From Arsenicicoccus sp. oral taxon 190 (GTDB lineage Bacteria; Actinomycetota; Actinomycetes; Actinomycetales; Dermatophilaceae): a stretch of DNA of 64,000 nt. The DNA lies in assembly GCF_001189535.1 (NCBI RefSeq), contig NZ_CP012070.1, positions 1,736,001-1,800,000 on the forward strand. The letters are read 5' to 3'. The position numbers and the translations under genes were made by a program. Every line of letters begins with the position of its first letter. Within the stretch, counting starts at the first letter, position 1. Below are positions 24,636 through 32,997 of this stretch, piece by piece. The notes beneath the pieces are model-generated. The model worked only from the letters and a program-made list of their open reading frames with translations, had not been told where the DNA came from and made no database searches.

Positions 24636-25753
24636 GCGGGGCAGCAACGCCGCGGCTGGAGATCTACCCGGAGCGCATCACCTACAACGCGCTGTCGGTG
24701 GTCGAGCTGGGGCACCAGCACGGCGCGACCGTCGCCGGCGTCGCCAAGGTCACGTGCGCTCACCCTGCCGTCGTGGACGCGCTGGTCGCGGGCGGCGTCG
24801 ACCTCATCGCGGACTCCCGCATCGACAACCTGCGCCAGACCCGGGAGCGCGGGATCGAGCTGCCGCTGATGCTGCTGCGGATCTCGGAGCGGTCGCGGGC
24901 GGCGGAGGTCGTGGAGTATGCCGACATCTCGCTCAACTCGTCGCTGATCACGATGGAGGTGCTGTCCGACGCGGCGATCGCCGCCGGCAAGCGGCACCAG
25001 GTGATCCTGATGGTCGACGTGGGCGACCTGCGTGAGGGCGTGTGGCCGGACCGCGCGGTGGAGGTGGCCTTCGGCGCGGCGCAGCTGCGGGGGATCGAGG
25101 TCGTCGGGCTGGGGTGCAACCTGGCGTGCTTCGGCGGGGTGGTGCCGAGCGAGGAGAACATGCGGCTGCTCGTCGAGGTGCGCGACGCGTGCCGGGCCGC
25201 GACCGGGCTGGAGCTGCCGATGCTGTCCGGCGGCAACAGCGCCTCGCTGCCGTTCCTGGCGTCGGGGCACATGCCGCCGGAGATCAACAACTTCCGGATG
25301 GGGGAGTCGATCATCCTGGGGCGCAACGTCTTCGACCGTTCGCCGTGGCCGGGGACCCGGCAGGACACGGTGCAGCTGGTCGTCGAGGTGGTCGAGCTGG
25401 AGCGCAAGCCGTCGGTGCCGATCGGCAAGCGCGGGCAGAACGCGTTCGGCGAGGAGCCGGCCTTCGAGGACCGCGGGACCCGGCTGCGCGCCATCTTCAA
25501 CGTGGGGCGGCAGGACGTGATCGTCGACGGCCTGGACCCGCTGGACCCCAACATCTCGATCCTCGGGGCGAGCAGCGATCACCTGATCCTGGACGTCGAG
25601 GACATGGCGGGCGTCGAGTCGCTGCGGGTGGGGGACGAGATGGCCTTCTACCCCGACTACGCAGCGCTGCTGGCCCTGTCGACCTCGCCGTATGTCGAGA
25701 AGGTCGTGGTGGCGGGACCCCCGTCTGGTCCGGCGCGGTGGGCTGTGGGATAA
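24632..25753 (+). CDS. orr: Ornithine racemase (PLP, alanine-racemase N-terminal fold)
   Basis: 373 aa fold-type III PLP enzyme. The PLP lysine lies in ATVAGVAKVTCAHPAVV, with barrel strands DLIADSRIDNLRQTR, VVGLGCNLACFGGVVPS and LSGGNSASLPFL typical of the Orr/YhfX branch. It converts L-ornithine to D-ornithine, the substrate of OraSE. Its place after glmL in the same overlapping operon supports ornithine over other substrates. It is not a bacterial Alr: the catalytic tyrosine motif of Alr is absent, whereas the next gene has it. Confidence 0.9.
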   Translation: MSGAATPRLEIYPERITYNALSVVELGHQHGATVAGVAKVTCAHPAVVDALVAGGVDLIADSRIDNLRQTRERGIELPLMLLRISERSRAAEVVEYADISLNSSLITMEVLSDAAIAAGKRHQVILMVDVGDLREGVWPDRAVEVAFGAAQLRGIEVVGLGCNLACFGGVVPSEENMRLLVEVRDACRAATGLELPMLSGGNSASLPFLASGHMPPEINNFRMGESIILGRNVFDRSPWPGTRQDTVQLVVEVVELERKPSVPIGKRGQNAFGEEPAFEDRGTRLRAIFNVGRQDVIVDGLDPLDPNISILGASSDHLILDVEDMAGVESLRVGDEMAFYPDYAALLALSTSPYVEKVVVAGPPSGPARWAVG

Positions 25754-25760
25754 CGGAACC

Positions 25761-26900
25761 ATGCTGTACGCCACGCGAGCCGAGGTCGATCTGGGCGCCA
25801 TCCGGCGCAACATCGAGGGCGTGCGGGAGGCGGTGGGGCCGGACCGGGCCGTGCTCGTGGCGGTCAAGGCGGACGCGTACGGCCATGGCGCCGTGGCGGT
25901 CTCGCGGATGATCGAGGCAGCCGGGGTTGCGGACTGGCTGGGGGTGGCGACGGTGCCGGAGGCGCTCGAGCTGCGGGCCGCCGGGGTCTCGCTGGAGATC
26001 CTGAAGCTGTCGCACTGCTTCGCGGGGGCCGAGATGGAGGCTGCGATCGCGGCGGACGTGGTCACGGCGTGCCCGTCCCGCGCGTGCGCCGACGACCTGC
26101 AGGTGGCCGCGGACGTGGTCGGTCGGCCCGCCCGGGTGCATCTCAAGGTCGACACCGGTATGGCGCGGATCGGCGTCGCCGTCTCGGAGGCCGCCGAGCT
26201 CGCCCGCCACATCGAGTCACTGCCGGGGGTGTCGCTGGAGGGGATCTTCACGCACATGCCGGTCTCCGACACGGCGTCGCAGGACGAGTGGACGGAGGCG
26301 CAGATCGCGCGGTTCGGCGCGGTGGTGGCAGAGGTCGAGGCGGGGATCGGGCGCTCGCTGCCCTTCGTGCACGCTGCGAACTCCGGTGGCGTGCTGGGGC
26401 ACTCGTCCTCCTGGCTGACGATGGTGCGGCCGGGGATCATGGTCTACGGCTACTACCCCGACGCGTCGACGCCGCGGACGATCCCGTTGACGCAGGCGGT
26501 GCGGTGGGTGTCGCGGGTCAGCTTCGTCAAGCGCGTGCCGGCGGGGGAGACCGTGGGCTACGGCCGGACCTGGTCGGCGGAGGAGGACCGGTGGATCGGG
26601 ACGATGCCCGTGGGTTACGCCGACGGCTACAGCCGGCTGCTGTCGAACCGCGGGCGGGTGCTGATCGGCGGGGTGTCGTATCCGCTGGCGGGGCGGGTGT
26701 GCATGGACCAGTCGATGATCGACCTCGGGCTGGCGTCGTCACCGTGTCCTGCGGCGGTGGGCGACGAGGTGGTGCTGCTCGGCTCGTCCGGGGGCGCCGA
26801 GATCACGACCGACGAGATGGCGGAGCTGCTGGGCACGATCACCTATGAGGTGACGTGCGACATCGCGAAGCGCGTGGGGCGGACCTACCGCGACGGCTGA
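25761..26900 (+). CDS. alr: Alanine racemase
   Basis: 379 aa from the ATG at 25761, 7 nt after orr. A full-length Alr: the PLP lysine is in VLVAVKADAYGHGAVAV, the substrate/phosphate region is GMARIGV, the tyrosine motif is ETVGYGRTW, then PVGYADGYSRLLSNRG and the VCMDQSMIDL loop. It interconverts L- and D-alanine. The thiolase OrtAB is known to release D-alanine, so this copy probably feeds D-alanine into L-alanine catabolism, though it could also supply the cell wall. Its stop region overlaps the convergent DUF6308 gene by 16 bp. Confidence 0.94.
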   Translation: MLYATRAEVDLGAIRRNIEGVREAVGPDRAVLVAVKADAYGHGAVAVSRMIEAAGVADWLGVATVPEALELRAAGVSLEILKLSHCFAGAEMEAAIAADVVTACPSRACADDLQVAADVVGRPARVHLKVDTGMARIGVAVSEAAELARHIESLPGVSLEGIFTHMPVSDTASQDEWTEAQIARFGAVVAEVEAGIGRSLPFVHAANSGGVLGHSSSWLTMVRPGIMVYGYYPDASTPRTIPLTQAVRWVSRVSFVKRVPAGETVGYGRTWSAEEDRWIGTMPVGYADGYSRLLSNRGRVLIGGVSYPLAGRVCMDQSMIDLGLASSPCPAAVGDEVVLLGSSGGAEITTDEMAELLGTITYEVTCDIAKRVGRTYRDG

Positions 26901-27604
26901 GGGGCGGCGCTCCCGGTGCCGGCACGGGGGACTGCAAGTCCTCGGGTGGCGGCCATCCAGAGCACGACATCGAGGCGCCGCAGTGCTGGCGTGCCATCGC
27001 CTAGGTGTGCCCCTCGACTGGTCGCCTCGCGGACGACGCGGTCGAGCTGGTCGCGCACCAAGTTGTCACGCATGATCGCGGCGAAGGCGGGCCAGTTGGT
27101 TGCGTAGCCAGGGGTGAGACCGAGGAACGCCAGAACCTCACGGTCGCGAACGGGGAACAGGTGCGGGCGCTTGCGGGCGCACAACTTCGATGCAGTCACC
27201 CACGGGTTGCTGCCGAGGGTCCGCTTGGCAAAGTTGTGGAACTCAGCCATCTGGTCGGCGAGCTCGGACGACCCTTCGTTCTCCAACCTTGCAGAGGTCG
27301 GGAGCGCCGCGAGGAGCTCCGAGGCCCGGTGTGCATTGTCGTCATCGAGAAAGCCGCGAATCGCTGCAGGCGGCACCCTGACCGAGAGCGTCGTCACCGC
27401 GAGCAGGTCAGCCGCTCCGATCGACAGGGGATCGTTCGGCGCGAGGTCAGAAAAGGTCGAACCGGCGTAGCCACCCTCGCGGTCGTAGTAGAGCACGAGG
27501 TTGTCAACCGCATCAGGAGCGCTGACCGCATGCCTGGCACGATCGATGGCCGTGGAACAGAGAGATTCGTCGACGACCCAGACCGGGCCATCAGACGAGC
27601 CCAT
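26885..27604 (-). CDS. DUF6308 family protein
   Basis: 239 aa from the ATG at 27604. Residues of an upstream in-phase extension read antisense to the EcsC gene and are rejected. It has LVLYYDREGGYAGSTFSDL, then SIGAADLLAVTTLSVRVP, which I recognise as the core of DUF6308, and a C-terminal helical region with LFPVRDREVLAFLGL and WPAFAAIMRD. No catalytic motif or membrane segment is visible. The start overlaps the end of the EcsC-like gene by 14 nt, so the two form a unit. Base usage is less GC-biased at third positions than neighbours and GTATGCC is absent, hinting at acquisition. Function unknown. Confidence 0.7.
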   Translation of the reverse strand: MGSSDGPVWVVDESLCSTAIDRARHAVSAPDAVDNLVLYYDREGGYAGSTFSDLAPNDPLSIGAADLLAVTTLSVRVPPAAIRGFLDDDNAHRASELLAALPTSARLENEGSSELADQMAEFHNFAKRTLGSNPWVTASKLCARKRPHLFPVRDREVLAFLGLTPGYATNWPAFAAIMRDNLVRDQLDRVVREATSRGAHLGDGTPALRRLDVVLWMAATRGLAVPRAGTGSAAPQPSR

Positions 27605-28701
27605 GACGCGCCTCCTCATGCAGCAGAACGCCCTCGACCGCCAGGTCGTCAACGATGCTGATCTCCTCATCAGCGACGGGCTCTGCGTCCAAGACGGTGA
27701 ATGCTTCGCGGTCATCCACCGGACCCAGATTTGGGTACTTCTCGAGCAGGAAGCGACGCCGGTAGACGAAGTCCGCTGTGTCCACGATTGATTCGAGCGT
27801 CGCCCAGTTGAGCGCCCCGGCCACGGCGATACCCGCCGCGGGCACAACCTTGCCCAGGCTCTGCTGGGTCCATCGGACGTTGAACGACGTCGCGAACCTT
27901 TTGGTGATCCTGGCGAGCACGGACTTGTTCAGCTCATCCCAGCTCTTCTTGCGTACGAGGGCTTGGGTGAGCCGCGAGACATCCTGGAGCGCGGCTGATT
28001 TCGCGCCGCTCGAAGCAGCTGTGCCTGCGTTCACCACGGACATGATGAACAGCTTTTCCGCTGGCGCCTCCGGGTCGTAGCCGTAGCCCAGTGCGACCTG
28101 CCCCACGGCCCTGGAGGACAGGGCGAGGACCGCGGCAGCGTCCGCAACGAATGCGCCTGCTACGGCTGCACCCCCCGGTGCGGCCGTCGCTCCTGCCCCG
28201 ACCACGACCACGAGCTGCCCGCCGGTTATTGCCATCGCGGCCACTGCACCTGAGATGGCGGCAGCCAACGGGTAGGACCACCCCGTGCTCCGCCCCCGGA
28301 GGTCATCCACCGCCTGGAGGTCGAGGCGGCGGACGTCGGCGAGGTCCCTGACGTCGTGCCCTGCCTTCTGGTGCTTCTTCACCACGCTATTCGGGGAGAG
28401 GCCGACGCGAGACGCGCGGGCAAGGCTGCTGCCCATGGACGAGACGGCCTTGGCCGTCCAGTCGGGGCTCATCTCTGCTGCACGCTTGGCGGCCTTGTTG
28501 GCAATCCTTGCTCCTTGCGAAGACACCGCTCGCGCACGGCTCACAACGGCCTTCGCGGCGGGCCTTGCTTCGGCATGTGCTTGCGCGAAGTCCCCGAGAC
28601 TGGCTGCCAGGTCGCCTACCTTGGAGGCTGCCTTTCCTGCAGTTTGATTGAGTTGGGCCACACCGCTCGACAGCATCCGACCCTGGAACTGCTGAACTTC
28701 A

Positions 28702-28709
28702 CGCCACGC
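28702..28709. repeat. Target-site duplication of IS copy 1, left (CGCCACGC)
   Basis: CGCCACGC occurs directly before the IS (28702-28709) and directly after it (30136-30143). Eight-base duplications are normal for IS256-family transposition. It confirms insertion by transposition and defines the element's edges. Confidence 0.9.
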
Positions 28710-30135
28710 AGTGAAGTCCAGCAGAGTGGTGTACGACGGACCTGAGTGAGCGCGTGCCTCCAACGTAGGCGCGGCCACCGGGTGGATCCTTCGAGTGATC
28801 TGCGAAAACCGACTCGAAGAAGGAACCACAACGATGACCGCTGTACCCAGTATCGACCCTGCCCGCTTCCTCGACGAGCAGCTGTCCCAGGCGAGCCCTG
28901 ATCTGATGCGGGAGCTGCTCACCACGTTCGTCAACGCACTGCTCTCCGCCCAGGCCGACGCGGTGTGCGGCGCCGGCTACAACGAGCGGAGCCCGGAGCG
29001 GGTCAACTCCCGCAACGGCTACCGCCACCGCGACCTCGACACCCGGGTCGGGACTCTCGACGTCGCAGTGCCCAAGCTCCGCCAGGGAAGCCTGTATCCG
29101 GAGTGGCTGCTCGAACGCAGGAAGCGTGCCGAACGAGCACTGACCAGTGTGGTGGCGACCTGCTACCTGCTCGGGGTCTCGACCCGGCGGATGGACAAGC
29201 TGGTGGCGACCCTCGGCATCACCGGGTTGTCGAAGTCCCAGGTCTCGGTGATGGCCAAGGAGCTCGACGAGCAGGTCGAGCAGTTCCGCACCCGTCGGCT
29301 CGAAGAGGCCGGGCCGTTCACCTTCGTCGCCGCCGACGCGCTCGTGCTCAAGGTCCGCGAAGGTGGGCGGGTGGTGCCGGTGCACGTGCTGGTAGCCACC
29401 GGCGTGAACGCTGATGGGCACCGCGAGATCCTCGGCGTGCAGGTCACCACCAGCGAGGACGGCGCCGGCTGGCTCGCGTTCTTCCGCGACCTCACAGCCC
29501 GCGGCCTGGCCGGCGTCAAGCTCGTCACGTCCGACGCGCACGCCGGGCTCGTGAACGCGATCGCCGCGACCATCCCGGGCGCTGCCTGGCAGCGCTGCCG
29601 CACCCACTACGCAGCGAACCTGATGTCCGCGACCCCAAAGTCGTCCTGGCCATGGGTCAAGGCGTTGCTGCACTCGATCTACGACCAGCCCGACACCGAC
29701 GCCGTCCACGCCCAGTTCGACCGTGTCGTCGACGCCCTGGCCGAGAAGCTTCCCGCCGTCGCCGAACATCTCCAGGACGCTCGTGCCGACATCCTCGCGT
29801 TCACGCCGTTCCCAAAGGAGGTCTGGCGTCAGATCTGGTCGAACAACCCCAACGAACGGCTCAACCGCGAGATCCGCCGACGCACCGACGTGGTCGGGAT
29901 CTTCCCCGACCGCGCATCCATCATCCGGCTCGTCGGCGCCGTCCTGGCCGAGCAACACGACGAGTGGGCCGAAGGCCGCCGCTACCTCGGACTCGACGTC
30001 CTCGCCCGCGCCCAAGCCGTCGACACCCAGCACGCCGAGGAGGTGAGCACCGACCTCGAACTTCAGGCCCTCACGGCCTGACCGACACGCCCAACCGAGG
30101 GATCAACCTCATACACCACCCCAGCGGACTTGACC
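28710..30135 (+). mobile_element. IS256-family insertion sequence, copy 1 (1426 bp)
   Basis: The ends are imperfect inverted repeats: the left reads AGTGAAGTCCAGCAGAGTGG and the right, complemented, GGTCAAGTCCGCTGGGGTGG, both continuing TGTAYGA. One transposase gene fills the element. An 8-bp target duplication flanks it. The second copy at 30313-31738 is the same length and appears identical throughout, indicating very recent spread. Confidence 0.95.
28834..30081 (+). CDS. IS256-family (Mutator-type) transposase, copy 1
   Basis: 415 aa from the ATG at 28834, which follows an SD-like GAAGGAA. A start 13 codons earlier is less likely. The DDE acidic residues fit FTFVAADALVLKV, KLVTSDAHAGLVNA and the C-terminal E in NNPNERLNREIRRRTDVVG. 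The C-x2-H signature of Mutator-type transposases is QRCRTHYAANLM. Length and layout are complete, so the enzyme should be active and able to mobilise both copies. Confidence 0.96.
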   Translation: MTAVPSIDPARFLDEQLSQASPDLMRELLTTFVNALLSAQADAVCGAGYNERSPERVNSRNGYRHRDLDTRVGTLDVAVPKLRQGSLYPEWLLERRKRAERALTSVVATCYLLGVSTRRMDKLVATLGITGLSKSQVSVMAKELDEQVEQFRTRRLEEAGPFTFVAADALVLKVREGGRVVPVHVLVATGVNADGHREILGVQVTTSEDGAGWLAFFRDLTARGLAGVKLVTSDAHAGLVNAIAATIPGAAWQRCRTHYAANLMSATPKSSWPWVKALLHSIYDQPDTDAVHAQFDRVVDALAEKLPAVAEHLQDARADILAFTPFPKEVWRQIWSNNPNERLNREIRRRTDVVGIFPDRASIIRLVGAVLAEQHDEWAEGRRYLGLDVLARAQAVDTQHAEEVSTDLELQALTA

Positions 30136-30143
30136 CGCCACGC

Positions 30144-30304
30144 ATTCAGCTCGTACTCCGATGGTTTCCCCATGCACGGAACGTAGCCAACAGCCCTATC
30201 GCCCGCCCGTAGGGCGTGCGAACGCCGCCCGGTCGGCCCAACGAGCGACAGTTGAGGTGCTCACCTAGCCCCGAGGGGAGTGGTCCTAGCGGTCCTCGGT
30301 CAGG
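30144..30304. other. Host sequence stranded between the two IS copies
   Basis: These 161 bp are not intergenic filler. On the minus strand they hold the displaced last codons of the NmrA-like gene (VLTEDR and TAG at 30286-30288), a normal spacer, and the displaced start of the EcsC gene (ATG at 30171-30173 then GKPSEYELN). A GC-rich inverted stretch (GCCCGCCCGTAGGGCGTGC) lies at about 30202-30220. Confidence 0.85.
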
Positions 30305-30312
30305 ACCTGGGC
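30305..30312. repeat. Target-site duplication of IS copy 2, left (ACCTGGGC)
   Basis: ACCTGGGC precedes the second IS (30305-30312) and follows it (31739-31746). The duplicated bases belong to the ATCGCCCAGGTC codons of the NmrA-like gene, proving where the element entered. Confidence 0.9.
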
Positions 30313-31738
30313 AGTGAAGTCCAGCAGAGTGGTGTACGACGGACCTGAGTGAGCGCGTGCCTCCAACGTAGGCGCGGCCACCGGGTGGATCCTTCGAGTG
30401 ATCTGCGAAAACCGACTCGAAGAAGGAACCACAACGATGACCGCTGTACCCAGTATCGACCCTGCCCGCTTCCTCGACGAGCAGCTGTCCCAGGCGAGCC
30501 CTGATCTGATGCGGGAGCTGCTCACCACGTTCGTCAACGCACTGCTCTCCGCCCAGGCCGACGCGGTGTGCGGCGCCGGCTACAACGAGCGGAGCCCGGA
30601 GCGGGTCAACTCCCGCAACGGCTACCGCCACCGCGACCTCGACACCCGGGTCGGGACTCTCGACGTCGCAGTGCCCAAGCTCCGCCAGGGAAGCCTGTAT
30701 CCGGAGTGGCTGCTCGAACGCAGGAAGCGTGCCGAACGAGCACTGACCAGTGTGGTGGCGACCTGCTACCTGCTCGGGGTCTCGACCCGGCGGATGGACA
30801 AGCTGGTGGCGACCCTCGGCATCACCGGGTTGTCGAAGTCCCAGGTCTCGGTGATGGCCAAGGAGCTCGACGAGCAGGTCGAGCAGTTCCGCACCCGTCG
30901 GCTCGAAGAGGCCGGGCCGTTCACCTTCGTCGCCGCCGACGCGCTCGTGCTCAAGGTCCGCGAAGGTGGGCGGGTGGTGCCGGTGCACGTGCTGGTAGCC
31001 ACCGGCGTGAACGCTGATGGGCACCGCGAGATCCTCGGCGTGCAGGTCACCACCAGCGAGGACGGCGCCGGCTGGCTCGCGTTCTTCCGCGACCTCACAG
31101 CCCGCGGCCTGGCCGGCGTCAAGCTCGTCACGTCCGACGCGCACGCCGGGCTCGTGAACGCGATCGCCGCGACCATCCCGGGCGCTGCCTGGCAGCGCTG
31201 CCGCACCCACTACGCAGCGAACCTGATGTCCGCGACCCCAAAGTCGTCCTGGCCATGGGTCAAGGCGTTGCTGCACTCGATCTACGACCAGCCCGACACC
31301 GACGCCGTCCACGCCCAGTTCGACCGTGTCGTCGACGCCCTGGCCGAGAAGCTTCCCGCCGTCGCCGAACATCTCCAGGACGCTCGTGCCGACATCCTCG
31401 CGTTCACGCCGTTCCCAAAGGAGGTCTGGCGTCAGATCTGGTCGAACAACCCCAACGAACGGCTCAACCGCGAGATCCGCCGACGCACCGACGTGGTCGG
31501 GATCTTCCCCGACCGCGCATCCATCATCCGGCTCGTCGGCGCCGTCCTGGCCGAGCAACACGACGAGTGGGCCGAAGGCCGCCGCTACCTCGGACTCGAC
31601 GTCCTCGCCCGCGCCCAAGCCGTCGACACCCAGCACGCCGAGGAGGTGAGCACCGACCTCGAACTTCAGGCCCTCACGGCCTGACCGACACGCCCAACCG
31701 AGGGATCAACCTCATACACCACCCCAGCGGACTTGACC
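30313..31738 (+). mobile_element. IS256-family insertion sequence, copy 2 (1426 bp)
   Basis: Same sequence, orientation and length as copy 1, offset by exactly 1603 bp. It has its own 8-bp target duplication, so the two arose from separate insertions, not one tandem duplication. Only 177 bp separate the copies. Recombination between them would delete one IS plus the stranded host segment. Confidence 0.95.
30437..31684 (+). CDS. IS256-family (Mutator-type) transposase, copy 2
   Basis: 415 aa, identical in translation to the copy at 28834, with the same DDE motifs (VAADALVLKV, VTSDAHAGL, NNPNERLNRE) and start context. It is intact. Its 3' end overlaps the extended C-terminal reading frame of the NmrA-like gene on the opposite strand (stop at 31666). 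Confidence 0.96.
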   Translation: MTAVPSIDPARFLDEQLSQASPDLMRELLTTFVNALLSAQADAVCGAGYNERSPERVNSRNGYRHRDLDTRVGTLDVAVPKLRQGSLYPEWLLERRKRAERALTSVVATCYLLGVSTRRMDKLVATLGITGLSKSQVSVMAKELDEQVEQFRTRRLEEAGPFTFVAADALVLKVREGGRVVPVHVLVATGVNADGHREILGVQVTTSEDGAGWLAFFRDLTARGLAGVKLVTSDAHAGLVNAIAATIPGAAWQRCRTHYAANLMSATPKSSWPWVKALLHSIYDQPDTDAVHAQFDRVVDALAEKLPAVAEHLQDARADILAFTPFPKEVWRQIWSNNPNERLNREIRRRTDVVGIFPDRASIIRLVGAVLAEQHDEWAEGRRYLGLDVLARAQAVDTQHAEEVSTDLELQALTA

Positions 31739-32646
31739 ACCTGGGCGATGCCGTCGGCATACGTCGTGACGGCGAAGTCGGGGAAGCGCTGCGCGAACGC
31801 CGAGGAGTCGAAGACGTTGTCCCCCCGGTAGCGAGGCAGCAGTTCGCTCATCTCGCGGAGCGGCTTCGAGACGAAGCTCCCGAGCCGGAACGCCGCGACC
31901 GGCAGCACCGTGAACGGGATGGGTCGGCCGGTCACCTCCGACGCGACCGCGATCAGCTGCCGGTAGGTCAGGCGGTCCGGGTCGGCGGGCAGGTGCCAGG
32001 TCCGGCCGTAGGCGTCGGGGGTGTTGCCGATCAGCGCCAGCGCTCGACTGGCGTCGGGGGTCCAGATCAACGAGCGCACCGCGTCCGCGTCGACCGGCAC
32101 GAGCGGTCGCTTGCCCGTCTTGATCCGGTCGAGCACCAGCGTGTTGGTGTAGCTGGTGGTCTTCCCCGGTCCGTAGAACTCCGGCGCGCGGCCGATGACG
32201 GCCTCGATCCGGCCCGCGTCCATCTCCCGCAGCAGCATCGACGTCATCTCGGCGCGCACCCGACCCTTGCGGCCGCCCGGCGCGAACGGGGTCGACTCGG
32301 TCTGCGGAGCCGTGCTGCCCGGATACATGTAGGTGTTGTCGAAGTAGACGAGCCTGGTGTCGTGCTCGAGGCACGCGTCGATGACGTTGCGCATCATCGT
32401 CGGGAACTGCTCCTCCCACAGCTGGGAGTCCAGCGGCAGCCCCACCGTCAGGTAGGCGATCTCGCTGCCCGCGACCGCGCGCGACGTGGCCTCGGCGTCC
32501 GTCAGGTCCGCGGCCACCAGCTCGTCGGTGTCGTGCACCTGCTGCGGTCGCCGACTCACGAGCCGTATGTCGTGCGTGTGGCTGCGGTGGAGCTCGCGGG
32601 TCAGCTCGACGGCGATCTGGCCGTTCGCGCCGAGGACGGTCTGCAT
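31666..32646 (-). CDS. NmrA/NAD(P)H-binding epimerase-like protein with an IS-derived C-terminal tail
   Basis: 326 aa as it now reads. It is an atypical short-chain dehydrogenase/NAD-dependent epimerase-like protein: the Rossmann motif is MQTVLGANGQIAVELTRELH (GxxGxxG-like), then VAADLTDAEATSRAVAG, a YFDNTYMYPG segment and GRAPEFYGPG. It probably binds NAD(P)H in the cytoplasm, substrate unknown. IS copy 2 entered six codons before the original stop. The native end, AQVLTEDR, is replaced by about 24 residues read from the IS (AQVVKSAGVVYEVDPSVG onward, to the stop at 31666). The catalytic core is untouched, so it may still work. Confidence 0.85.
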   Translation of the reverse strand: MQTVLGANGQIAVELTRELHRSHTHDIRLVSRRPQQVHDTDELVAADLTDAEATSRAVAGSEIAYLTVGLPLDSQLWEEQFPTMMRNVIDACLEHDTRLVYFDNTYMYPGSTAPQTESTPFAPGGRKGRVRAEMTSMLLREMDAGRIEAVIGRAPEFYGPGKTTSYTNTLVLDRIKTGKRPLVPVDADAVRSLIWTPDASRALALIGNTPDAYGRTWHLPADPDRLTYRQLIAVASEVTGRPIPFTVLPVAAFRLGSFVSKPLREMSELLPRYRGDNVFDSSAFAQRFPDFAVTTYADGIAQVVKSAGVVYEVDPSVGRVGQAVRA

Positions 32647-32841
32647 GAGGATCCCCCAGGGTGAGGTGCGGGCGAGAAGGAGCGGATGTCGCTCGTGCGA
32701 ACGAGGCCCCGACCAGGGGGATTCCCCGCGAGGGTGCGGGGGAGGTGGCCGATCGACCGAGGATGTCCGGTGCAAGGCCCTGCCGGAGCCTCCCGCGGAG
32801 CAGACTGGGGGCCTGCGATCCCGCCGGCGAAAGGACTGGTC

Positions 32842-32997
32842 ATGAGCGTGCCCACCGATGCGGTGTTCGAGATCCCCGAGGACGGGGACAACGAGGGTGC
32901 GCGGCCCCAGGAGGGCGGCGAGCACGAGGCCTACGTGGACGAGGACAACGTCCCCCACCCCGACCGTGCCGGGGGCTCGGGCGACCAGCCCGCCTAG
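32842..32997 (+). CDS. Small acidic hypothetical protein
   Basis: 51 aa, starting MSVPTDAVFEIPEDGDNEGA with an SD-like AAAGGA upstream of the ATG. It is rich in Asp/Glu/Gly, with no hydrophobic segment and no cysteine, and is probably disordered. It overlaps the convergent 3' end of the HhH-like gene by 4 bp and is divergent from the NmrA-like gene. Small acidic proteins like this are common in Intrasporangiaceae-like genomes, with no known role. Confidence 0.5.
   Translation: MSVPTDAVFEIPEDGDNEGARPQEGGEHEAYVDEDNVPHPDRAGGSGDQPA

Larger units (their letters stand above)
27591..30173 (-). pseudogene. EcsC-family protein gene interrupted by an IS256-type element at codon 11
   Basis: The intact part (27591-28709, 372 codons) shows EcsC-family features: an amphipathic helical N-terminus, glycine/alanine-rich hydrophobic segments (SYPLAAAISGAVAAMAI, VVVVGAGATAAPGGAAVAG), VGQVALGYGYDPEAPAEKLF, and a C-terminal KVVPAAGIAVAGALNW with YRRRFLLEKYPNL. 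The IS at 28710-30135 separates it from its start. Across the insertion, minus-strand codons from the ATG at 30173 read MGKPSEYELN and join A-WREVQQFQG perfectly at the 8-bp duplication, giving an original protein of 382 aa. A chimeric reading from inside the IS (start 28934) remains open but has an IS-derived N-terminus. The role of EcsC proteins is unclear (membrane or secretion-related). Confidence 0.85.

Noticed and set aside
28699..30033. Minus-strand frames of 444-496 aa inside the IS copies
   Set aside because: They are antisense shadows of the transposase, repeated at the same offset in both copies.
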